Assembly: GCA_949987705.1 (NCBI GenBank)
Contig: OX465282.1
Location: 62,617,922-62,681,921, forward strand
From: Thereva unica
Lineage: Eukaryota > Arthropoda > Insecta > Diptera > Therevidae
Direction: 5' to 3'
Length of the DNA: 64,000 nucleotides
Part shown: positions 1 to 9,672 of the stretch, piece by piece
Numbering within the stretch: position 1 is the stretch's first letter
Layout of the letters: each line of letters starts with the position of its first letter
Notes under the pieces: model-generated
Database searches by the model: none
Seen by the model: only the letters and a program-made list of their open reading frames with translations
Told to the model about the DNA's origin: nothing
Position numbers and translations under genes: made by a program

Positions 1-8
1 ATGATCAG

Positions 9-1088
9 ATGATTAAATTTAAACTCGATACTGGGTCCCCAGTGAATGTAGTGCCTCTTAACCATATAAAAAATATCAAAGATTTGAAAATAGAAAAAGA
101 CTTAGTGTATTTGGAAGCATATAACGGGACTGAAATTAACAAAATAGGGAAGATAAAGGCAAAATGCATTGTCAGAAACGTCATAACTACTCAAGAATAT
201 TTTGTTATAAAAGAGGAATGAACTCCAATCTTAGGATTAGCAGGGTGCACAGAGTTAGGTTTAGTTAGAAGAGTCGAGGAGATAAAGATGACAACAAAAG
301 AAAATATGATTAAGAGGTTTGCAGAGGTTTTCACTGGGTTAGGGTGTTTTCATAGTAATTTTCATATAGAATTAAAAGAAAACGTAACACCTATAGCACC
401 GCCTCCTAGACGGATTCCAATTCCTATGAGAGAACCATTAAAGAATGAAATTCAGCGATTAATCAAGCTTAGTGTGATTGAGCCGGTGAGTGAAGCATGT
501 GATTGGGTATCCAATATAGTAGTGGTCGAAAAACCAGATAAAACAAGAATATGTTTAGATCCAAAGCATTTAAATCTTGCAATTAAGGATCACTTTTATG
601 AGATACCGACGTTTGAGCAAATTAAACCAGTTTTTGCAAATAAAAAGATTTTTAGTGTGCTAGATATGAAAGATGGATACTGGCAAATTAAGTTAAACGA
701 AGCGTCCAAAAATCTTTGTACTTTTAGTACGTCATTAGGATGCTACCGTTTCACTCGCTTACCATTTGGGTTGAAAATAGCTCCTGAAATATTTCAGAAA
801 TTAAATGTGGAAAATTTTTCAGGGATACCGAATCTTATTAGACGATTTAATAATTGCTGCGGAAAATGAATATGAACATGACAAGACATTAGAATTAGTA
901 TTAGAAAGAGCACAGAAAAAAAGTATAAAATTCAACCCGCGAAGTACAGTTCAAGGTGAATAAGGTCAAGTTTTTAGGTCATTACATTACTGATAAAGGG
1001 ATACAGATAGATAAAGAACGCGATTGAAAATTTGAAAGCTCCGGAAAACAAAAAAGGGTTGCAAACACTTATGGGGTTTGTAAACTAT
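9..1088 (+). pseudogene. Gypsy A protease and reverse transcriptase fragment
   Basis: The first frame (9-221) has the retropepsin motif LDTGSPVNVV. After a stop, the second frame (288-869) carries RT blocks: the IxPVSEACDW region, RICLDPKHLN, LDMKDGYWQIKL and FTRLPFGL. A frameshift near 830 follows; the LLDDLIIA active-site block continues in another frame and the text ends at GFVNY where the palindromic element begins. In an intact element this would be the RT copying element RNA into cDNA. The stop at 219-221, the frameshifts and an active-site block reading LLDD rather than the usual YxDD or FxDD show it is dead. Confidence 0.85.
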
Positions 1089-1912
1089 TAGACCAGTGCA
1101 GATAATTTTTGAGAAAAAAAATTCTTAGCAGTATATGGAAGGTGGGAAAATTTAGGATAAATGCTACGTAAACAAGGAAAAATCGAGAGTACCGCAGCAG
1201 ATGACCGGAAAGGGGGCGGGGGAGCCAAAATGTGAGTTTTAGGGGGTTAAACGTGTTTTTTTGCGATTCCTGAGAAAAGTAGACCTCCTATCGAAAAATG
1301 TTAAATGTAAACGTTGTAGATAATTAAAAGATCTAGAGCTTTTGTTCAAATTATTTTTCGACATAACCTCAAAAAATGGAGAAAAACGTCAAAAACCGAT
1401 TTTGTCGTTTATCATTTTTATCTTTCACAAAAATGATCCAATTTTAATGAAATATGAGGAAAATGTAGATTTTCATGTTTCGAAAAGGCCCTATTTTTTT
1501 TCAAAGCGATTGGTTGTGTAGTTTTGTTTTTATGACCTTAATTTAAAAAAAGGCCCCATTTTCAATCATAAAAGTTGGCGAACGAATTTTTGATTTTTAA
1601 AATTTTGAAGACGGGTTTTTTTTCGTTGAATCCTCTACTTTAAGATGGTGTAAAAAAATGACAGTGTCACAATAGAAAAACATCGAGAAAAATTCGAAAA
1701 ACCAAAAACATCCTTTTTCAAATATCGATTTTTCCGTAAACTTCGCTAATTCTTTATCTCTCTTTGACATAAAGCTTTAAGAGTGGCGCAAAACTGTAAA
1801 TTTAATGTAATATATTATAAGGGAATTTCAGGTAACAGTTTCAGATGTGAAAAAATTTGTTTAAACAATTATTTCACCCAAGGAAAAAATTACAGTTTTA
1901 GGCCAAAAAAAA
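1089..1912 (+). repeat. Left inverted-repeat arm of the palindromic element
   Basis: Reverse complement of 2768-3606. Both arms carry the same blocks in mirror order: the GGCGGGGGAGCC block, the run that translates MAQNCKFNVIYYKG, and the AAAGCTCTAGATC stretch. Differences between arms are scattered single bases and small indels. Confidence 0.9.
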
Positions 1913-2243
1913 TATTTCTACGTATTGTGATGGCTTATACATTAAAACTTACTGGTAGAACCCAGCACGCGATATTCGAGCACCATTTTCTAAGTCTATA
2001 AGTCTTCAATAACAAAATTTTTCGAGAAGAATAAAACAAAATTGAAAAATGAAACAAATTTTTTATGGTTGGAAAAAGCAATGCCAAAAAAAACAACTTT
2101 TATTATTTCCTAATGTCACATATTACATTTTATTGTATTACACTCTACGGGCTGCTTAATACAATTGCCCATGAGTAAAGACTATGCCGTGTTTAAATAA
2201 TAAGTGTGTTCGCGTACTCGAATGCTGTTATGTCGTAAAAGAA

Positions 2244-2549
2244 TTATTCATACCTTATTTTTTTGAAGAGATGCTGTTGATTATGAAACTCAACACATTT
2301 TTCAACCTCTTGAGAATCTTCAATAAAGTCATCGACTTCGTGAAGGTCCTCAAGCTCATCACAATCTTCATTATTAATAATCTCCTCCGAATCGCTGAGA
2401 TCTTCCATTGGTTGATTTTCAGAATTTGAACAGTTGTTGGCTCCGGTACAATTGGAACATAAAAGGGAGCATTTTACTCCATGCTTTCCGCAGCCACATC
2501 TTTTACTATCACAACCAGTTTCACAGCTGCAGCAGATAGATTTAAGCAA
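2244..2549 (-). CDS. Cysteine-rich CXC (tesmin/TSO1-like) protein fragment
   Basis: About 100 codons. The first 45 residues hold the pattern CSCETGCDSKRCGCGKHGV followed by KCSLLCSNC, a dense Cys array like the zinc-binding CXC motif of tesmin/TSO1 proteins, which binds DNA. The rest is strongly acidic (runs of D and E) and ends at a stop inside the unique centre of the palindromic element. The first codon used is arbitrary; the frame may be the last exon of a longer protein, and CXC tails also occur at the C-termini of arthropod transposon proteins. It is the only coding signal in the element, so it may be a DNA-binding tail of a lost transposase (inference). Confidence 0.55.
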   Translation of the reverse strand: MLKSICCSCETGCDSKRCGCGKHGVKCSLLCSNCTGANNCSNSENQPMEDLSDSEEIINNEDCDELEDLHEVDDFIEDSQEVEKCVEFHNQQHLFKKIRYE

Positions 2550-2767
2550 ACTTTCAGGAATTAATTTCTTTTCGGTAAATTTAGGTATTATTCCGTTTAA
2601 ATGGTTTTTCCACCCCCAATCTGTAGCTTTCAGTTAGTTACTCGCAATGGTACTTCATTTTTCCATCATCGAATATGTAGTATCAGATCAATCTTCTAAC
2701 TATACCTTCATAAACTCAAAAAATCATTTTATTAGGCAATAAATTAAATAAAAAGAAGTGCGCGGGT

Positions 2768-3606
2768 CGGCCTAAAACTGTAATTTTTTCCTTGCTTTCT
2801 TGGGTGAAATAATTGTTTAAACAATTTTTTTCACATCTGAAACTGTTACCTGAAGTTCCCTTATAATATATTACATTAAATTTACAGTTTTGCGCCACTC
2901 TTAAAGCTTTATGTCAAAGAGAGATAAAGAATTAGCGAAGCTTACGGAAAAATCGATATTTGAAAAAGGATGTTTTTGGTTTTTCGAATTTTTCTCGATG
3001 TTTTTCTATTGTGACACTGTCATTTTTTTACACCATCTTAAAGTAGAGGATTCAACGAAAAAAAACCCGTCTTCAAAATTTTCAAAATCAAAAATTCGTT
3101 CGCCAACTTTTTTGATTGAAAATGGGGCCTTTTTTTTAAATTAACGTCATAAAAACAAAACTACACAACCAATCGCTTTGAAAAAAATAGGGCCTTTTCG
3201 AAACATGAAAATCTACATTTTCCTCATATTTCATTAAAATTGGATCATTTTTGTGAAAGATAAAAATGATAAACGAAAAACTCGGTTTTTGACGTTTTTC
3301 TCCATTTTTTGAGGTTATGTCGAAAAATGGTTCGAACAAAAGCTCTAGATCTTTTAATTATCTACAACGTTTACATTTAACATTTTTCGATAGGAGGTCT
3401 ACTTTTCTCATAAATCGCAAAAAAACACGTTTAACCCCCTAAAACTCACATTTTGGCTCCCCCGCCCCCTTTCCGGTCATCTGCTGCGGTGCTCTCGATT
3501 TTTCCTTGTTTAAGTAGCATTTATCCTAAATTTTCCCACCTTCCATATACTGCTAAGAATTTTTCTAGTTTTTGGCTTTTCAAAAGCGTATCTGCGCACT
3601 GGTCTA
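2768..3606 (-). repeat. Right inverted-repeat arm of the palindromic element
   Basis: Mirror of 1089-1912. The terminal segment after 3563 differs from the left arm by a small indel but the last 11 bases match again, showing these are the real ends. Confidence 0.9.
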
Positions 3607-3953
3607 TATGTAAGGGAATATACATATTCCTAATTTGGCAAATTTAACCATTAAGAAAGTTATTGAAAAAGAATGTTAGCTTTTAATGGCTAAGACATCA
3701 TGAAGAGTGTTTAAGCCAGATTAAGGACGCAATTGCGAATGCTCAAACACTTATAGCGTTGGATTGGAATAAGAAGATAAAAATTCAAACAGATGTATCA
3801 AAGAATGAAATTGGGTGTAGTTTAATGCAAGAGGATAGACCAGTCGCTTTTGCATCACGAAGTCTAACATCTGCTGAACAGAATTATTCACAAACAGAAA
3901 AAGAGTTCTTAGCAATAGTTTTTGCATGCGCAAAGTGGAATAACTTGATATAT
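3607..3953 (+). pseudogene. Gypsy A RNase H fragment
   Basis: After the palindromic element the gypsy text resumes (VREYI, then IPNLANLT). From 3759 an open frame has the RNase H block IQTDVSKNEIGCSLMQ, AFASRSLTSAEQNYSQTEKE and ACAKWNNLIY. It then breaks at the TAT target of Harbinger #1; the next words (YGRKVEIVTDHQPL) are found at 6854. A frameshift precedes 3759. Confidence 0.85.
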
Positions 3954-4088
3954 TACCACGTTTATAAGCGGAGTTTCACTCCCGGATCTTCAATCCGAAG
4001 TGAAACTCCCGATGCGTTTATAAGCAATGGGAGTGAAAATAACAACAAATTTCTGGCTTGAGATGACAGTTCCTAACTCAAATTAAAA

Positions 4089-5415
4089 ATGGCAGCAAAC
4101 GCAAAAGTAAAGACAATGTTGAATTTAGTGCATTTATTAACAGAGAAATATATCGCATCAGTTTTGTCCTCGAGACACGAATTTTGGAAGAAAATTGCCT
4201 TATATAAAAAAACGTAAGTTTAACTAATTAGTGTACACATTAATATTTATTGTGTCCTTTTAGATTCGACGGCCACCGGATAAAGCGAAAAATGCGGCAC
4301 CGAATAACTTCTCGCAGAAAAAGAACACTAAAAACTCACAAGCGTTTCGATAATTGGTGGCAAGATATTGTAAAAAATGACTATTGTGATAGAGATATGT
4401 TGGAGAATTTTCGAATGACAAAAAAAAACCATTTATGTATTTAGTGGAAGGATTAACGTCATGTTTAAAGCCTTGCGAAGTGACGGCGACAGAACCCTTA
4501 CCAGTCAATAAAATAGTTGCAATAGCGCTATTTAAATTGGCTAGCACCGCTGAGTATAGGGTCGTTGGTATTGCGTTTGGAGTGCATAAAAGCACTGTAA
4601 AAAATCTATATCGCGTTTGTAGCGCTATCAACAAGGTATTCTTATCGGAACACATATCAATGCCAACGGAAAACGAAGCTCCAAGCATTGCTGCAATGTT
4701 CCAACGTCAAACGAAATTTGGGCCTATATTAGGTAGCATAGACGGCACTCATATCCCTATTACTCCCCCGTCTGAACATTACAGAGATTATATAAACAGG
4801 AAGAATTGGGCATCAATTATACTTCAGGGTGTTGTTGGACCAACGTGTTTGTTCTATGACATAAGTGTGCGACATCCAGGAAGTGTTCACGATGCGACCG
4901 TACTAAAGGACTCGTTTCTATATAAAAATCATAAAACTGTGCTGCCAAAAATATATGCAGAATTCGAGTCAGACAAAATACCAGCTTTTATTATAGGAGA
5001 TCCCGCCTATCCTCTGTTGCCATGGCTGATCAAAGGGTATACATCCCCCAGGAATCCAGAAGAGGATTCTTTTAACGCTTATTTGAGCAGTGGCCGAGTA
5101 GTTGTAGAGCAAGCTTTTGGCCGCCTTAAATCACGATGGCGGATTCTGTGTAAAAGAATGGACATTAATTACAAATTTGCGCCAAGTGTCGTTTCGGCAT
5201 GTTGTGTGTTACACAATCTAGTTGAAAAAAATAACGACCCTTTCATGGGGAATTGGGACATAGAAGCGGAAAAAATTCAGGAACTCTATCCACAACCTAC
5301 GCAATGTAGGAATACAGAATATCACAGTCTTGAAGGTGATATGATAAGACCTAAAATTAAGGACTACTTGAGCCGGAATCACCCACTCAGACAATCAAGG
5401 TTAAACATGAAATAA
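4089..5415 (+). pseudogene. HARBI1-like DDE transposase (frameshifted)
   Basis: Exon 1 is 4089-4213, a 50 bp GT-AG intron follows (4214-4263), and exon 2 runs to the stop at 5415. The product would cut and paste the element in the nucleus, working with the SANT protein. The DDE_4 catalytic words are GSIDGTHIPI (first D), IIGDPAYPLLP (second D) and VVVEQAFGRLKSRWR (E). Near 4425-4435 one extra base in the A-run before CATTTATG shifts the frame: the upstream half stops at TAG 4442-4444 while the catalytic half is open from 4435 to 5415. That single lesion makes it a recent pseudogene or a sequencing error; otherwise the family length (about 430 residues) is kept. Confidence 0.9.
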
Positions 5416-5817
5416 AATTACCAGATTTGTTTGAATTCATAAAAATATATATATTGAATTAAACTTTTTTTTTATTATAAAGCCGAAATTTTCAGTTTTT
5501 TTTAATAAATGTTTAAAAATAAAAATATTACAACTTCTTTCTTACAACAAAAAAATCCAATCACACTCTTACTTGTAAAACATAAAAACCATTACAAAAA
5601 TTAAAATAACTTCATCACAGTGTTATGCATTAATAGAAAAAGAAACCATTATTAATAATTCAAATTAACTTCATCTCAGGCAAAAAATTAAAAAAAAAAA
5701 CATAACAAATCAAAATAAATTCAGTCTTAAAATTCTAATACATACGAGTATGTATATAATGAAATCAAATTTATCACGATCTTACATACTAAAAACGTAG
5801 CAGCATAAAAGTCAAAA

Positions 5818-6565
5818 TTAAGGTTTGAAATGGGCGAAATAATTAGCCGTTAATGAATATTCGCCGCTCGAGTTGGAGGAACTTGCGGTGTTCGTCGGGG
5901 TTATTTCATTAGATAAAGAGTTCGAGATAGCCCGGAAAATACACCTCAAGTCTTCGCGGTAACTATTTTGGATCTCCATCTCGTGCTGCCTCTGCTTTTC
6001 AAATTCTCCTTTCCAGAAGTTGTGGCTTTTTTCCATGAGCTGCTCTTCGATAGCTAGAATTTCTTGTGCGCTTTTTTTTAATGTTGGCCTTCTGGAAGTC
6101 TTTGGAGGGGAGTTGGCGTCTTCGGCCTGCGGTTCTTCGATTAAAATTGAGGAACTCGCAGACCCACTCTCGATTCCATCCGCCTCCGAGACTATAATCG
6201 GCCGCATGCCATATATCTCGTCGAGCAACTCATAAAAATCGCATTCTTTGCGCTCTGCACCAGACTGCATATTGTTCTTCTTGACTTCCGCGAAGTCTTT
6301 CCGGAGCGCCTTCATTTTAATGCGAATTTGCTCTGGCGTCCTTATGTAGTGCTCCTGTTCCATCAATGTAGATATTTTACCATAAATCTCCCCATTCCTA
6401 TACCTTTCTCCATCAAGCAGCGCCACTATCTTATCTAAAGAAATTATTCCGTATAATAAAATTTTACAAAAACGTCGACGAACACTTACTTTCTTTAACG
6501 ATTGTCAACATCGTTTTGACTTCCTCGTCAGTCCAGATAACTCTTTTCGTTTTTTTCTCCGTCAT
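5818..6565 (-). CDS. Harbinger #1 SANT/Myb-like DNA-binding protein, two exons
   Basis: Exon 1 is 6490-6565 (starts MTEKKTKRVIWTDEEVK) and joins in frame to exon 2 (6434 down to 5818) across a short GT-AG intron; the join gives IVKENKIVALLDG. The first 90 residues form the trihelix/Myb-SANT fold: W-T-D-E-E-V at the start, GEIYGKISTLM and PEQIRIKMKALRKDF in the middle. The C-terminal half is low complexity then helical (SAQEILAIEEQLMEKSHNFW), a layout usual for the accessory protein that recruits Harbinger transposase to element ends. No stop or frameshift seen, so this gene looks intact although the neighbouring transposase is not. Confidence 0.85.
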
Positions 6566-6783
6566 CGCAAAATAAATAAATCTCTTATTAAAAAAAACCT
6601 TCAACAAAAATAAAACGCAGCGAAACACACAATTTTTCACTTCAAAACAAATAATTTCCTTCTGTCATCTCACTACCATTTCGAGATAATCCGCGTTTAT
6701 AAGCAAAACATAAACCGGGAGCGAAGTTTCAATCCGGCTTTCTCTTCGGGAGCGAAAGTCCAAGTTCTGGATTTTCACTCCCC

Positions 6784-6847
6784 GTTTATAAGCGGTGTTT
6801 CGCTCCGGATCGAAACTTCCATCCGGAGTGAAACACCGCTTATAAAC
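6784..6847. repeat. Terminal hairpin of Harbinger #1
   Basis: GTTTATAAGCGGTGTTTCGC... pairs with its reverse complement ending at 6847, arms about 26 bp around a 10-12 bp loop. A weaker version occupies 3960-4025 at the other end. Likely transposase or SANT-protein binding sites (inference). Confidence 0.75.
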
Positions 6848-6919
6848 ATGGTATATGGAAGAAAAGTGGAAATTGTTACGGACCATCAACCATTAGTAGG
6901 GATTATTTCAAAGGAGTAT

Positions 6920-7537
6920 CTGCCCCCATAAGTAAAAGTGCCGTATCTACAAAAAATTTAAAATTGGGTTTTTGATTTATTTGGAATAAGTATTTTATTT
7001 CCTATCATTTACTAAAAAAAAATATTCGTTATGTACCGTTATCACGCAAATATTTTAACAAAAAACGCCGTATCTACACTAATTTGTTCCTGCAAAAAGA
7101 GCAAAAAAGCGGTATCTGCAAAAATCAAAACAAAAGTGCGGCATCTACATGCAGTTGCCGCGTTTACGCTAGGTTAATGTAGATGCCGCTTTCTTGCATT
7201 TTGTTACATTGAATCTTTTCATAGAAAGCTTAATTGTGAAATTCGTTTCGTTAATTGGCAGATACGGCATTTTTCCTTATGAGCGCAAAGCTTTGTTTGA
7301 CTTAGTAGTCATAAGCAAAAGTGCAGTATCTATATTTTTCCTCCATAATTCCGTAATTTTATAAATAAAATGCAAAACGTATTTTTTTCTATATTCAAGA
7401 TGATTAAATCTATAATTTAAAATAAAAACATCATATTTGTCGTATTTTGTAACACCGAAATACTAATTATATATGTTTTGCCATTTATCTCAAAATTGCT
7501 CAATCTGTAGATACGGCGCTTTTGCTTATGAGGGCAG
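6920..7537. mobile_element. 0.6 kb MITE inserted in gypsy A
   Basis: The ends CTGCCCCCATAAGTAAAAG and (reverse complement of the right end) CTGCCCTCATAAGCAAAAG extend to a 31 bp inverted repeat ending GTATCTAC. Flanks are TAT and TAA, so the TSD is TA plus one uncertain base. No coding capacity. The motif AAGTGC(C/G)G(T/C)ATCTAC recurs several times inside in both orientations, including a second internal pair of ends near 7258-7285 and 7310-7335. Confidence 0.8.
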
Positions 7538-7703
7538 TAAGTAAAATTCCATCAAGTAGGCTGCAAAGAATGAAATTAAGATTAGAGAAGTATAATTTAA
7601 AATTTACGTACAGGCCAGGGAAATTTATGTATGTATATTGCTGATTTGTTATCGAGAAATACAGAGAAGACAGAAAAGCCAGGTGGGGAAACAAACGGAC
7701 TAA
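7538..7703 (+). pseudogene. Gypsy A RNase H/connection fragment
   Basis: Continuation of the polyprotein: SSRLQRMKLRLEKYNLKFTY then RPGKFMYIADLLSRNT with a frameshift inside the second block. This is the normal end of the gypsy RNase H region before the integrase. It stops at the TAA target of Harbinger #2. Confidence 0.8.
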
Positions 7704-7722
7704 GGCGGGGTTTACATCTGGA

Positions 7723-9017
7723 ATTTATTCGCGAATTTTTCGTTAGGAATTTTATTCACAAAAGTACACTTTCTATCGAGCAAGAAGTTCTGATAGCTAA
7801 TGTAAACTATTTTGAAACATGAGATGAATTTTATTCGCGCAATTTTTATCGAATAAATTCCGGTAATAAATGTAGGAAGTTCACTATATTTTTTCAAAAA
7901 TTCAGTGAACTTAATTCTGCAAAACTAGTTGCAATGTAAACCCTCTTGCTATATATTCACTATCCGAAAAGTTCATAGAAGTTCACGGAAGAAAATGAGA
8001 GTGAATAAATTCATGAAACAGCCAAATTGCTTTGGTGTTTGCAGAATTTTATGTTTGTATTGTAGAAATTGGAAGAAATTCACAAGTAGAACTGATTTCT
8101 ACTTTTGAATATATTCACTTACGAATTTTCTGTATTACCCATTTTTTCCGCGATTAATCAGATTTGTAATCATAATGGGTCATCTTTTTAACGACTTTTT
8201 TGAAATTTTATAGAAAAATTATTTTATAGCATTTTGAAAATTTCGCTAAAATGGGCTTTGGAGCTCCTTTAATAATTCATATTATGTCCCTTTCGCTCAT
8301 TTAAAAGAAAAATACCACCCCAAAATATCTATAAAAAAGGATATGAATATCTCTTTAGCCTCCATCCTTGAATATCCTGGAGAGTGTATCTCCGACTTTT
8401 TTCTAAAATTTTTATATTTTAGTTTAGAGCGTGTACTATAAAATATGGATAAATTTTTATCTGCATGCGAATTTTTTCTAGGCTTTGACTCGAATATATT
8501 GTGTTTTAATCACAATAATAGCTTTTATGGGTTGGAGATCACTAAGCCCTGTGCAAATAAATAAACTGTCACGTTAACAGTCGCAGCACTATCGCACCCT
8601 TCGAAATAAAGGGAGTTGAGAAGAGTGTGAATAAAACTTATTCGTTATGAAATCCTATAAATATGGCGTTTTTGCGGTATCCGTGGACGTTAACTCATTA
8701 AGTTTATGACTCCGTTCTACTCAGGCATAATTCAGGATTTGCCGATTTACCGTTCCCGTGAAATTTTGTCCGTCTACTGTTTATCAAAAGTGGTTGGGAT
8801 TTTAATTGTTATTTTAGCAGTTTTCTGGATTTTTGTATTATTGTTGAAAGTTGAATTTTCAAAATGCGTCATTAAAAGTTTTAACGCACCTGGAAACAGC
8901 CAGAATTGAGGGGGTTTAATAAGAAACAACCAATAAATTGCTAGGTTGTCAAATGGTAGCAACGGCCTCAGGGACCTTTGATGGTGCCGGTACATCAAAG
9001 AGATAAATCCTGAGTAA
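7723..9017. other. Gene-free 5' part of Harbinger #2
   Basis: First 300 bp: subterminal repeats of ATTTATTCGCG/AATGTAAAC type. From about 8150 to 9017 I see no reading frame or repeat I can name; the segment with the TATAAATATGG box around 8656 could be foreign. Nothing further supported. Confidence 0.5.
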
Positions 9018-9440
9018 CGCCACTGGAAGAAAGCGATTATATGTCCAATATATAAGAAAGGAGATAAATTAACCTGTAAAAACTACAGAGGCATTGCACT
9101 CCTCAGTACCAGCTACAAAACCTTCATAATCCTTGTGAAACAAAAACTAGAACCTATAGCGGAAGGCATTATAGGAGAATATCAAGCTGGTCTTAGGACA
9201 AACAGGTCAACATCGGACCAACTGCTGACCTTAAGGCAAATTCCTGGGAAAGGAATGTAGATGTATACCAGATATTTGTCGACTTTCAACAGACATATGA
9301 CTCAATAAACAGAGAGAGGCTTTATCGGAATTAGGAGTCCGCTCAAAGTTGGTACAACTGATCAAATGCGCAACAAATAGCTCACTGGCGAAAGTAAGGG
9401 TCCAAAATATTATAACAGAGGTAGTGTAGTCCTTTGGATC
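9018..9440 (+). pseudogene. Non-LTR retrotransposon (LINE) RT fragment
   Basis: Translating across at least two frameshifts gives WKKAIICPIYKKGDKL, CKNYRGIALLSTSYKTF and IIGEYQAGLRTNRSTSDQ, the conserved early RT blocks of LINEs seen in many arthropods. The later blocks are degraded and the catalytic YADD region is absent. Only about 420 bp survive, so clade assignment is not safe. Confidence 0.75.
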
Positions 9441-9672
9441 CCAGTTGAAACAAGTGTGTTGAAAATTAAAAGAATGCTACCTGTTATTATGTTATGTTAA
9501 GTACTTTTTAATCATGGATTGCTTTGTTGTATATACCTACTTGAATTCTTTATTGAATACTAATTTTAATCTAGTTAGCCGAAATAAAACTCATTCAGAA
9601 AAGATCTCGGTTCTTTTATTTTATATCGTAATAGCACCGGTTCCTCATTTGTTACCTACATACATATTTAAC

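Larger units (their letters stand above)
1089..3606. mobile_element. Palindromic DNA element with ~0.8 kb terminal inverted repeats and TAT TSD
   Basis: The left end starts TAGACCAGTGC and the right end finishes with its reverse complement GCACTGGTCTA. TAT lies on both sides (1086-1088 and 3607-3609), and removing the insert plus one TAT restores the gypsy RT reading. The arms are near-identical reverse complements over roughly 820-840 bp. The unique centre (about 1912-2767) holds one cysteine-rich reading frame on the minus strand and no transposase I recognise, so it is either non-autonomous or an unfamiliar family. A 3 bp TSD with long arms is compatible with several DNA transposon superfamilies; I do not assign one. 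Confidence 0.85.
3954..6853. mobile_element. PIF/Harbinger transposon #1
   Basis: The ends TACCACGTTTATAAGCGG and its near reverse complement (CCGCTTATAAACATGGTA) are flanked by TAT on both sides (3951-3953, 6854-6856). It carries the two genes typical of the superfamily in convergent orientation: a HARBI1-like DDE transposase on plus and a SANT/Myb-like DNA-binding protein on minus. The 402 bp between the genes (5416-5817) is AT-rich 3' UTR with no other signal. Both ends contain extra hairpins built from the motif GTTTATAAGC. The element is 2.9 kb, ordinary for the family. Confidence 0.9.

Noticed and set aside
1783..2898. MAQNCKFNVIYYKG frames in both arms of the palindrome
   Set aside because: Present only because the arms are inverted copies; no domain and no downstream continuation.
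4260..4688. 142-codon minus-strand frame
   Set aside because: Antisense shadow of the Harbinger #1 transposase.
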